From Deltaproteobacteria bacterium (GTDB lineage: Bacteria > Myxococcota_A > Polyangia > Polyangiales > Houyiibacteriaceae): 7,184 bases of DNA. The stretch lies in contig JAPUKT010000040.1 of the NCBI GenBank assembly GCA_027295555.1, positions 1-7,184 on the forward strand. The letters are read 5' to 3'. A model generated the notes under the pieces. That model was not told where the DNA came from. It did not search any database and saw only the letters and a program-made list of their open reading frames with translations. A program made the position numbers and the translations under genes. Of this stretch, positions 1-7,184 are shown in pieces; within the stretch, counting starts at the first letter, position 1, and each line of letters starts with the position of its first letter.

Positions 1-2
1 GT

Positions 3-77
3 AAAAAAGCCGCGTGGGTGATCCCGGTCGGGCCTATGACGGCCGCGTGGTCGATCCCGGTCGGGCCTAACGGCCCG
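3..77 (-). terminator. Possible transcription end for the leftward lipoprotein gene
   Basis: Read on the minus strand, the region just past the lipoprotein stop codon contains a perfect 6-bp GC stem with a 4-base loop (CGGGCC 62-67 with GGCCCG 72-77). Further along, at the window edge, is a run of six T (complement of the A run at 4-8 and its neighbour). The T run is not directly after the strong stem: about 54 bases lie between them, including the second repeat copy with a weaker GGCC/GGCC hairpin. This is therefore not a textbook intrinsic terminator. It is offered as a candidate because it is the only hairpin plus T-run combination downstream of the gene. Confidence 0.3.
9..74. repeat. Tandem duplication, two copies of about 33 bp
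   Basis: Two adjacent copies begin at 9 and 42, each opening with GCCGCGTGG. Three bases then differ (GTG against TCG), followed by an identical 16-base run from ATCCCGG to GGGCCTA. After that the copies drift, with a 2-base length difference. The unit contains small self-complementary pieces (CCCGgtCGGG; GGCC separated by six bases from GGCC). It lies 40 bases beyond the stop codon of the leftward lipoprotein gene and has no open reading frame of note. The left end of the array may lie outside the window. Function is unknown; it could be a local slippage product or part of a transcription-end region. Confidence 0.7.
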
Positions 78-113
78 TCAATTGGTCCCACCCCACCACC
101 CCCACGCTATCGC

Positions 114-593
114 CTACCTACGTTCTGCTCGGCGGGCGCGGCGGTAGACTTCGTAGAGGCGCTGGCGAATGTCTGAGGGGACGCTTTGGCGGAGGTCGAT
201 CTTCCAGCCAGCGTCTTGCTTGATCAATACGACGGGCGAGACCTCGGGTGCCGAGGACGATGCGCGTACGCGGGCAGTGTCTCCCTTGACGTCGATCGTG
301 AGCTCGTCCTTAGCGGCTACCAGCTGCCCGAAGATGAAGCCACCGAGCCCTTGATCGTGGTCGCCCTGCCAGTCCGAAAAGCAGCTCCGGAATAGGTTCT
401 GGTCTACTAGCTCGAAGCGTTCACGAGCCTGAAACCGACGGCGGATTTCGGTCTGCGGAATGTCCCGCACGTCGTAAGCGCGGAACAATGTATCGATGGT
501 TGCTTTCGGAGACTCAAAGGCCGAGGATACCGACTTGGTCTTACACGAGCTCAACCCGAGCAGGACCGTCAGGGCGATGATGAAGGCTCGCAC
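114..593 (-). CDS. Small predicted lipoprotein of unknown function, possibly NTF2-like
   Basis: The 159-residue product opens with a type II signal peptide: Arg2, a hydrophobic stretch at residues 4-14, then the lipobox LSSC with Cys17 as the lipidated residue. Lys18 follows the cysteine, so there is no Asp inner-membrane retention signal, and outer-membrane placement is likely. The mature part has an early helix-like segment (about 29-42), an aromatic Cys-containing patch FRSCFSDW (68-75), a strand-like VVLIKQDAGWKIDL ending (121-134) and a very Arg-rich tail (143-159). That helix-then-strands order, ending in a strand with GWKIDL, resembles small NTF2-like/DUF4878-type lipoproteins, but this is a fold guess and no catalytic residues are visible. 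The start is GTG; no later in-frame start keeps the signal peptide. AGAGG lies only one base before GTG, too close for normal ribosome binding, which fits a leaderless start. It diverges from clpB with 88 bases between starts; no functional link is evident. Confidence 0.8.
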   Translation of the reverse strand: MRAFIIALTVLLGLSSCKTKSVSSAFESPKATIDTLFRAYDVRDIPQTEIRRRFQARERFELVDQNLFRSCFSDWQGDHDQGLGGFIFGQLVAAKDELTIDVKGDTARVRASSSAPEVSPVVLIKQDAGWKIDLRQSVPSDIRQRLYEVYRRARRAERR

Positions 594-599
594 GCCTCT

Positions 600-628
600 G
601 TTATTGCTTTGTTTTTGTCGACTGTCTA
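600..628 (-). promoter_or_regulatory. Candidate promoter of the lipoprotein gene, giving a leaderless transcript
   Basis: On the minus strand, TAGACA (623-628, five of six against TTGACA) is separated by exactly 17 bases from AATAAC (600-605, four of six against TATAAT). The -10 element ends six bases before the GTG start at 593, so the predicted first transcribed base falls at or next to the start codon. This agrees with the unusable spacing of the AGAGG next to the start. The call rests on motif matching by eye only. Confidence 0.45.
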
Positions 629-660
629 CCCATTGACGCGTCGCGTGATGTGCTTAACTT
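608..660 (+). promoter_or_regulatory. Candidate clpB promoter region, housekeeping and heat-shock type elements
   Basis: Two overlapping possibilities are visible. A housekeeping-type -35 TTGACG (633-638, five of six) is followed by a weak -10 such as TTAACT (654-659), which has TG one base upstream as in extended -10 promoters, but the spacer is only 15 bases. Upstream, TTG (609-611) and ACCCATTG (628-635), 16 bases apart, partly resemble a sigma-32 heat-shock promoter (TTGAAA and CCCCATNT, short spacer); six of eight positions of the -10 agree if the N is counted. clpB is classically heat-shock induced, which makes the second reading attractive, but neither is strong. No CIRCE operator (TTAGCACTC-N9-GAGTGCTAA) is present. 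Confidence 0.3.
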
Positions 661-681
661 GCCGAGAACACAGGAAAAACA

Positions 682-3291
<2,610 letters not shown>

Positions 3292-3303
3292 ACCGGTAAT
3301 AAC

Positions 3304-3338
3304 GGGGTATTAGGAAGGTTACCCCCAGCAAACCTGGG
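3304..3338 (+). terminator. Overlapping hairpins between clpB and rpsU, possible terminator or attenuator
   Basis: Thirteen bases after the clpB stop codon, GGGGTA (3304-3309) can pair with TACCCC (3320-3325) across a 10-base loop. Immediately after, CCCAG (3324-3328) can pair with CTGGG (3334-3338) across a 5-base loop. The two stems share bases 3324-3325, so full forms of both cannot exist together. No T run follows, so this is not a classical intrinsic terminator; it could slow RNA polymerase, protect the clpB 3' end, or do nothing. A -35-like TTGCAC (3344-3349) follows with no convincing -10 partner at normal spacing. The perfect palindrome GTGTACAC (3354-3361) and TGTAAG (3364-3369) are the nearest candidates for a promoter or operator of rpsU. 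Confidence 0.3.
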
Positions 3339-3370
3339 ACTCCTTGCACCCGCGTGTACACTGTGTAAGC

Positions 3371-3391
3371 CTCCCGCGCTCTTAGAGGGAG
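3371..3391 (+). promoter_or_regulatory. rpsU ribosome binding site that can be masked by a leader hairpin
   Basis: The Shine-Dalgarno sequence GAGGGAG (3385-3391) ends 11 bases before the rpsU ATG. Its last five bases GGGAG (3387-3391) are complementary to CTCCC (3371-3375). A small inner stem CTC (3379-3381) with GAG (3385-3387) around a TTA loop can stack inside if the outer stem gives up one pair. Folding would hide most of the ribosome binding site. The complementarity is seen directly; a regulatory role, such as feedback by bS21 or temperature response, is inference. The stem is short and may be only marginally stable. Confidence 0.4.
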
Positions 3392-3402
3392 AAAAAGCGT
3401 TC

Positions 3403-3633
3403 ATGGTCGAGACCGTACAAGTAAAACCTATCGAAGTTCACGTCGGCGACCGTGGACTCGAGCGTGCGGTCAAGCACCTCAAACGCAAGATGGCGACCGA
3501 GGGCATCCTTCGTGAGCTCAAGCGGCGCCGTCACTATATGAAGCCTTCGATCAAGAAGCGGAAGAAGGCCGCCGAAGCCGCGCGCCGCCGCCGCAAGCGC
3601 GTTCGTCAGATGAACGAGCGCCCGTCCTTCTGA
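3403..3633 (+). CDS. rpsU: Small ribosomal subunit protein bS21
   Basis: This 76-residue, strongly basic protein is bS21, which binds the 30S platform near the 3' end of 16S rRNA and helps initiation on mRNA. Family hallmarks are the N-terminal strand ending in EVHVGDRGLERAVKHLKRKM (11-30), aligning with the E. coli segment around its FDVALRRFKR; the central GILRELKRRRHYMKPS (34-49), equivalent to the E. coli AEVRRREFYEKP region; and a Lys/Arg-rich tail (51-68) with a run of four arginines. E. coli bS21 has 71 residues, so length is normal. The ATG is preceded by GAGGGAG, spaced 11 bases, slightly long. The gene stands alone rather than in the rpsU-dnaG-rpoD order of enterobacteria. Its stop codon is 3 bases from the stop codon of the convergent phosphofructokinase gene, leaving no room for a dedicated terminator, so its transcript probably runs antisense into that gene. 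Confidence 0.95.
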   Translation: MVETVQVKPIEVHVGDRGLERAVKHLKRKMATEGILRELKRRRHYMKPSIKKRKKAAEAARRRRKRVRQMNERPSF

Positions 3634-3636
3634 GCT

Positions 3637-4977
3637 TCATACCGAAGGAGGCTTTTCGCTTTCGGGTTCGAGCCGCCGTCCCGGGCTCCACTCGGCGCGC
3701 AGCTCCGTGCGCGTTTCGAGGAAACGGGCGAGGCGATGAAAATCGCTGCCCGATTCGATGAAGCGCACATCGGTTTGAAGCGTCTGCGGGTTGACCAACT
3801 TGGAGAACTCGACGTACTGGAGGTCGAGCTGTCCGCTGACGCTGACCATGTAGCCGTCGAGCTCCTCCTCCACCAATGCGCGGAAAGCCCCGATCCCGAG
3901 TTGGCTTGCGAGCATGACGTCGAAGGCGTGAGGCGGTGAGCAGCGCGACTCGTACCCGAGCTGAATGTGCCGTACTTTCTTGCGCTGTCCTGTGCGCTCT
4001 TCGTATCGAGTCTGCACGCGGTCGGACACCATCTTGGCGAGGTCGAAGGCGCTCAGCCAGATGTGGCCGTGCTCGTCGCGCGGGAGACCCGCCACCGAGT
4101 TTTCAGGCAGGAGCTCCGCGAGCCCCTCGGCCAGCACGACAGTGCCGTAGTACTGGTCCCGCTTTTCCCGCGCCAACATCAAGTCGACGATGCGATCGAC
4201 CAGTGCCGTGATCGAGAGCCGCCGGCAGACGACTTCTTCACCGGTGTGCGGATCGGTCGTCTTCTCTTCGATGGCCAGATCGCCTTCGACATCCTCGGTC
4301 GACAGCACCATATTCGCCTCGCCCGCAATCGCTACACCATAGGAAAGCCAACCTGCTTTGCGGCCCATCGTCTCCACGATGAAGTAGCTGCTAGTAGCGA
4401 TGCAGTCGGCGCGAAGGTTCAGGAGCTCTTTGGCCATCACGTCGACCGCGGTGAAGAAGCCGAATGTGAAGTCGATGCCTCGGTAGTCGTTGTCGATGGT
4501 CTTCGGCAAATGCACGACGCGAATACGGCCCTTGTCGGCGACTTGGTGACCCTGATATTCGTAGAGGAAGTTCGCCGTCTTGAGCGTGTCGTCCCCGCCG
4601 ATCGAAATCAGCGCGTCGACCCCTAAATCGGCAAGGGCATGATGGATGCGGGCCAATCGCTCGGTCTTTTCGGGGTCGAGAAGGTCGGCGGGCGCTTCGA
4701 TACCCGCTCCGGGATTCACGCGGGCGGTTCCGATGATGACTCCTCGCGTGTTGCGAAGGCCGCGGATGTCTCTCGGAGTGAGCAGGCGATAGTGCTCGTT
4801 TTCGATCATGGGTTGTTTCGCCGCGTCGTACTCTTGGAGGTTCGTATAGCCGTGAAAGATGCCGAGCACCTCGACGCCAGTCTCGAGAAACGACGTCGCA
4901 GCCGCAGCGATGACCGCGTTGGCTGCGGGTGCGGGCCCGCCGGAAAAGACGATGGCAACTCGCTTTAGATCGTTCAT
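3637..4977 (-). CDS. pfp: 6-phosphofructokinase, pyrophosphate-dependent type by active-site residues
   Basis: This 446-residue cytoplasmic enzyme phosphorylates fructose 6-phosphate at C1. Family motifs are FSGGPAPAANAVI (11-23), GGDD (127-130), PKTIDND with catalytic Asp162 (158-164), MGRKAGW (204-210), the EG pair at 284-285 and GYESRC with Arg345 (341-346). In ATP enzymes such as E. coli PfkA the two specificity positions are Gly104 and Gly124; here they are Asp130 and Lys159, the pair established for PPi-dependent enzymes. The reaction is therefore probably the reversible PPi-driven one, serving both glycolysis and gluconeogenesis. The protein is about 125 residues longer than PfkA, with an insert around 235-255 and an extended C-terminus. 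The ATG at 4977 is chosen over the in-frame TTG at 5004: the family-like sequence begins just after it, and the TTG would lie upstream of the predicted transcription start. No good ribosome binding site precedes the ATG. Use of PPi rather than ATP is inferred from two residues. Confidence 0.93.
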   Translation of the reverse strand: MNDLKRVAIVFSGGPAPAANAVIAAAATSFLETGVEVLGIFHGYTNLQEYDAAKQPMIENEHYRLLTPRDIRGLRNTRGVIIGTARVNPGAGIEAPADLLDPEKTERLARIHHALADLGVDALISIGGDDTLKTANFLYEYQGHQVADKGRIRVVHLPKTIDNDYRGIDFTFGFFTAVDVMAKELLNLRADCIATSSYFIVETMGRKAGWLSYGVAIAGEANMVLSTEDVEGDLAIEEKTTDPHTGEEVVCRRLSITALVDRIVDLMLAREKRDQYYGTVVLAEGLAELLPENSVAGLPRDEHGHIWLSAFDLAKMVSDRVQTRYEERTGQRKKVRHIQLGYESRCSPPHAFDVMLASQLGIGAFRALVEEELDGYMVSVSGQLDLQYVEFSKLVNPQTLQTDVRFIESGSDFHRLARFLETRTELRAEWSPGRRLEPESEKPPSV

Positions 4978-4985
4978 TACGCCGC

Positions 4986-5014
4986 ACTCTACCGATGTGG
5001 ACAACGCTTAACAA
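4986..5014 (-). promoter_or_regulatory. Candidate phosphofructokinase promoter, giving a leaderless or near-leaderless mRNA
   Basis: On the minus strand, TTGTTA (5009-5014, four of six) and TAGAGT (4986-4991, four of six) are separated by exactly 17 bases. The -10 ends eight bases before the ATG at 4977, so transcription would start about two bases before it. This fits the absence of a Shine-Dalgarno sequence. It overlaps the rightward hydratase promoter, so the two polymerases could not bind together. Confidence 0.45.
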
Positions 5015-5025
5015 GCAGACATACT
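4998..5025 (+). promoter_or_regulatory. Candidate promoter of the MaoC-family hydratase gene
   Basis: TGGACA (4998-5003, five of six against TTGACA) and CATACT (5020-5025, four of six against TATAAT) are 16 bases apart. The expected start of transcription is near 5032, about seven bases before the ATG at 5039, leaving no space for a Shine-Dalgarno sequence, and none is seen. The -35 lies inside TGTGGACAA (4996-5004), which on the other strand reads TTGTCCACA, one base from the E. coli DnaA box. Confidence 0.45.
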
Positions 5026-5038
5026 CGGGCCCATCCAG

Positions 5039-5878
5039 ATGGCTATCGATCCCCAAACGCTAGGCTACGAAACCGGTCCCACCGAGTTTCGCTACACCTG
5101 GCGCGACGCTGTCGTGTATGCCCTCGGAGTCGGAGCGACGGCAGACGCGAACCTGGATTTCTTGTACGAGGACCGCGGACCGAAGGTGTTACCCACGTTC
5201 GCCTCGATTCCGACATTTGCCGCGTTCGACGCATTGGTGGACAAGATCGGCTGCGATCGCCGCGGCATGGTGCATCACAGCCAGCGTCTCGAGGTCTTCA
5301 AGCCGATGCGCCCCAACGCGTGCTTGAAAGTGACCGGTCGCGTGTCGGGCCTCTACGACTTGAAACGCTTCGCAATGTCGATCTTCGATATCGAGGCCCA
5401 CGACGAGGAGGGCGACCTCGTCACGCGCGGGGTCGTCACCCTGCTTCTCCGTAACGACGGGAAGTTCGGCGGAGAACGCCCGCCGCGGACCGAACGAGTC
5501 AGCCCACCCGAACGCGAGCCGGACTTCGAGGTTCGCGAGATCGTTCCGCCAACACAAGCGCTGCTCTACCGCCTGAGCGGCGACTACAATCCGCTTCACG
5601 CCGATCCGGCATTCGCAGCCGAGGCGGGGTTCGCTCGGCCGATCCTGCACGGCCTCTGCACGTTCGGGTACGCAGGCCGCGCGGTATTGGACCAAGCATG
5701 CGGTGGCGACCGAGAGCGCTTCGCCGCGCTTCAAGGACAGTTCAGCGCGCCGGTGTTCCCAGGCGACACCCTGGTCATCGAGGGCTGGAAGGCCAACGAC
5801 CGCGTGGTTTTGCGTGTGACGGCGGAAGCGCGACCCGACGACCTCTGCCTGAGCAATGCGTTCGCGGAGCTTCGCTAG
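5039..5878 (+). CDS. MaoC-family enoyl-CoA hydratase (hydratase 2 type)
   Basis: The 279-residue protein has the double hot-dog layout of eukaryotic-type hydratase 2: an N-terminal MaoC_N-like half (about 10-140), which usually holds the acyl chain, and a catalytic C-terminal MaoC half (about 160-275). The catalytic signature is YRLSGDYNPLHADP (177-190), with Asp182 and His187 as the predicted catalytic pair at the family's spacing (D-x-N-P-x-H). It is followed by the expected GFARPILHGLCTFGYAGRAV block. The likely reaction is hydration of trans-2-enoyl-CoA to (R)-3-hydroxyacyl-CoA, as in the hydratase part of peroxisomal multifunctional enzyme 2. The start of the protein (IDPQTLGYE, then WRDAVVYALGVGA) matches where such proteins begin, so the ATG is kept despite the lack of a ribosome binding site. 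Substrate (fatty, branched or sterol side-chain acyl-CoA) cannot be told. Neighbours give no pathway: phosphofructokinase diverges from it, and an efflux adaptor follows after 65 bases. Confidence 0.92.
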   Translation: MAIDPQTLGYETGPTEFRYTWRDAVVYALGVGATADANLDFLYEDRGPKVLPTFASIPTFAAFDALVDKIGCDRRGMVHHSQRLEVFKPMRPNACLKVTGRVSGLYDLKRFAMSIFDIEAHDEEGDLVTRGVVTLLLRNDGKFGGERPPRTERVSPPEREPDFEVREIVPPTQALLYRLSGDYNPLHADPAFAAEAGFARPILHGLCTFGYAGRAVLDQACGGDRERFAALQGQFSAPVFPGDTLVIEGWKANDRVVLRVTAEARPDDLCLSNAFAELR

Positions 5879-5943
5879 CGCACCCTGCTATTTTTCGTCT
5901 TGCCGACACAGGGATCCCCACACAGGATTCTTAGGTGTCGCAG

Positions 5944-7053
5944 ATGAGGCATGTTGGCTGGTTTTTGGTCCTGGCGATCGGGATAAGCGGAGGCTGCGCG
6001 ACCGAAGCGCCGGCAGCAACGGTGCCGCCGCCGCCACCGGTTCACGCCGAGACTCTCGAGCCTGAGGCGATGACCCCGACCTCGACCTCGACGGCAGAGA
6101 TCCTGGCCAACCGTCAATCCGACATGCGATCCGAAACTTCGGGTCGCGTCGTGGCGGTTTACGTCGAAGCCGGTGATCGCGTCGAAGCGGGCGAGGTGTT
6201 GCTCCGCCTCGACGTCGGCCGTACTGCTTCCGCGGTCCAGGCCGCCCAGGCTGCGGTCGCACAAAGCGATGCGCGGCTCCATCAAGCCAAGCGAGAACGC
6301 GACCGAACCGAACGCCTCGTCGAAACCGGAGGGCTGCCCGAGCAACGGCTTGATGACGCGCGGGATGTGGTGCGCATGGCGTCGGCCGCACGTGACGCGG
6401 CTCGGGCCGAGGCCAAGCTCGCGAGGCGAGGTCTGACCGAGGCTGTGGTGCGCGCTCCGTTCGGCGGAACCGTCGTCGAACGCGGGATCGAGGTCGGGGA
6501 GTGGGCGGCGCCTGGGAGCCCGCTTTTGACCCTCGCGGATACGAGTCTCCTCAAGGCGCGGGTGCTTCTCGATCCGCGCGAAGCGTTGGACGTGGCGGTC
6601 GGCTCCAAGGTCGAAGTGTCGGCGTTTGCGCGGCCGGGAGAAACGTTCACTGGCCAGGTGGTGCGCGTGGGGGAGGTGATCAACCCACGGACGAGGCGGC
6701 TTCCGGTCGAGGTCGAAATCGACGATCCTGAGAACCGGCTCCGCCCGGGGCTCGTCGCGCGGTTCACCGTCGAAACCGGAGACCCGAAGCTGGTGCTTCG
6801 AATGCCGCTCGAGGGCGTGTTCGAGCGCTTCGGTCGCCAGCACGTGTACGTCATCGAGGGTGGGATCGCGCATCGCCGGGCAGTCTCCATCGGTTCGGTG
6901 AGGGGCGGCTTCGCCGAGATCAAGGAAGGTCTGAGCGCCGGAGACACGGTCGTGATCAAAGGTGTGACGCGCGTCGTCGACGCCTCGAAAGTGCTCGTCG
7001 TGCCGGTTGAATCCGTGACGGCATCGACCACCGAGCAAGCCGAAGAGCCATGA
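5944..7053 (+). CDS. RND efflux periplasmic adaptor subunit (HlyD/AcrA-type membrane fusion protein)
   Basis: The 369-residue adaptor would link an inner-membrane RND pump to an outer-membrane channel. In order: hydrophobic signal (residues 5-17) ending at Cys18; a Pro-rich linker with five prolines (28-32); first lipoyl half-motif around GRVVAVYVEAGDRVEAGE (67-84); an Ala/Arg/Glu-rich coiled-coil hairpin (about 95-165); second lipoyl half VRAPFGGTVVERG (169-181); beta-barrel domain (about 203-278, with NPRTRRLPVEVEI); and membrane-proximal domain (about 285-355). Cys18 suggests a lipid-anchored adaptor, but the lipobox SGGC has Ser where Leu is usual, so cleavage is uncertain. Start choice: an in-frame GTG at 5935 would add three residues, but TTAGG (5931-5935) overlaps it, whereas the same sequence is eight bases before the ATG at 5944, which is preferred. 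It overlaps the next gene by ATGA, so the two are translationally coupled. No strong promoter is seen in the 65 bases upstream; co-transcription with the hydratase gene is possible. Exported substrate is unknown. Confidence 0.93.
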   Translation: MRHVGWFLVLAIGISGGCATEAPAATVPPPPPVHAETLEPEAMTPTSTSTAEILANRQSDMRSETSGRVVAVYVEAGDRVEAGEVLLRLDVGRTASAVQAAQAAVAQSDARLHQAKRERDRTERLVETGGLPEQRLDDARDVVRMASAARDAARAEAKLARRGLTEAVVRAPFGGTVVERGIEVGEWAAPGSPLLTLADTSLLKARVLLDPREALDVAVGSKVEVSAFARPGETFTGQVVRVGEVINPRTRRLPVEVEIDDPENRLRPGLVARFTVETGDPKLVLRMPLEGVFERFGRQHVYVIEGGIAHRRAVSIGSVRGGFAEIKEGLSAGDTVVIKGVTRVVDASKVLVVPVESVTASTTEQAEEP

Positions 7054-7184
7054 GCATCCCGAGCTTCGCAGTCCGGCAGCCGGTGCTCGTCAACTTGGTG
7101 GCGATCTCGATGGTCCTGGTCGGCGCGTTGGTGATGAGCGACATGAACCGAGAGTCGCTACCGACGATGCCTACCGGATGGGGG
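7050..7184 (+). CDS. RND efflux transporter, N-terminal fragment cut by the window end
   Basis: The first 45 codons are present, and the frame is open to the last base. The sequence begins MSIPSFAVRQPVLVNLV, the usual start of RND (AcrB/MexF-like) permeases: a short cytoplasmic segment with the F-x-V-R-x-P-V pattern. A first transmembrane helix follows (about residues 11-29), then the short periplasmic entry containing NRESLPTMP, comparable with the E-x-x-P segment that follows TM1 in the family. The ATG overlaps the adaptor stop codon (ATGA), typical of adaptor-pump operons, and supports the assignment. The full protein should be about 1,000 residues or more. Metal, drug or lipid specificity cannot be judged from this fragment. 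Confidence 0.88.
   Translation, partial: MSIPSFAVRQPVLVNLVAISMVLVGALVMSDMNRESLPTMPTGWG

Noticed and set aside
3967..4626. Rightward open frame (219 codons) opposite the phosphofructokinase gene
   Set aside because: It is the complement of conserved active-site regions of the phosphofructokinase, with no family resemblance of its own.
4978..5004. Longer phosphofructokinase start at TTG 5004, adding nine residues
   Set aside because: TTG is a rare start, the added residues do not look like the family, and the predicted -10 element (4986-4991) would lie inside the extension.
5873..5895. TAGC/GCTA mini-hairpin followed by TTTTT after the hydratase gene, as an intrinsic terminator
   Set aside because: The stem is only four base pairs with a seven-base loop and half A-T pairs, too weak to support. 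The small palindromes CGCTAGCG (5873-5880) and GGGATCCC (5911-5918) nearby are also likely chance.
6317..6780. GTCGAAACCGGA occurring twice in the adaptor gene
   Set aside because: Both copies encode Val-Glu-Thr-Gly in unrelated parts of the protein, as expected from codon bias. There is no flanking repeat.
5875..7038. Long leftward open frame (387 codons) opposite the efflux adaptor gene
   Set aside because: It lies wholly antisense to a clear adaptor gene, is full of Arg, His, Asp and Gly in the pattern of a GC-rich shadow frame, and has no recognisable motif.

Overview
The window is GC-rich DNA from a Gram-negative bacterium. It carries two lipoprotein-type signal sequences, the start of an RND efflux operon, and a general heavy use of Arg, Glu and Ala codons ending in G or C. 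The gene content (ClpB, a short basic bS21, a phosphofructokinase with pyrophosphate-type active-site residues, a MaoC-type hydratase) and the protein style fit Myxococcota or a related former deltaproteobacterial lineage. That placement is an inference from family resemblance, not something the sequence proves.

Layout from left to right. (1) Bases 1-113 are non-coding and hold a roughly 33-base tandem duplication plus a GC hairpin, just past the 3' end of a leftward gene. (2) A small leftward lipoprotein gene (114-593) diverges from (3) the disaggregase gene clpB (682-3291, +). The 88 bases between them hold promoter-like elements for both directions. (4) A 111-base leader with several possible hairpins precedes rpsU, encoding ribosomal protein bS21 (3403-3633, +). 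(5) rpsU converges, with only 3 bases between stop codons, on a leftward pyrophosphate-type 6-phosphofructokinase gene (3637-4977, -). (6) The phosphofructokinase gene diverges from a MaoC/hydratase-2 family gene (5039-5878, +) across 61 bases in which two face-to-face promoters can be drawn. (7) A periplasmic adaptor (membrane fusion) gene (5944-7053, +) overlaps by ATGA the start of an RND transporter gene (7050-end, +), which the window edge cuts off.

The genes are mostly independent housekeeping units: protein quality control, translation, central carbon metabolism, acyl-CoA or lipid metabolism, and envelope efflux. The only clear operon is adaptor plus RND pump. I see no CRISPR array, transposase, phage gene, toxin-antitoxin pair, tRNA, rRNA or recognisable defence system, and nothing I would call a new multi-gene system. 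The points most worth a second look are regulatory. Several starts (lipoprotein, phosphofructokinase, hydratase) lack a usable Shine-Dalgarno sequence and have promoter-like hexamers placed so that transcription would begin at or within a few bases of the start codon. The rpsU Shine-Dalgarno sequence can pair with a complementary stretch just upstream.
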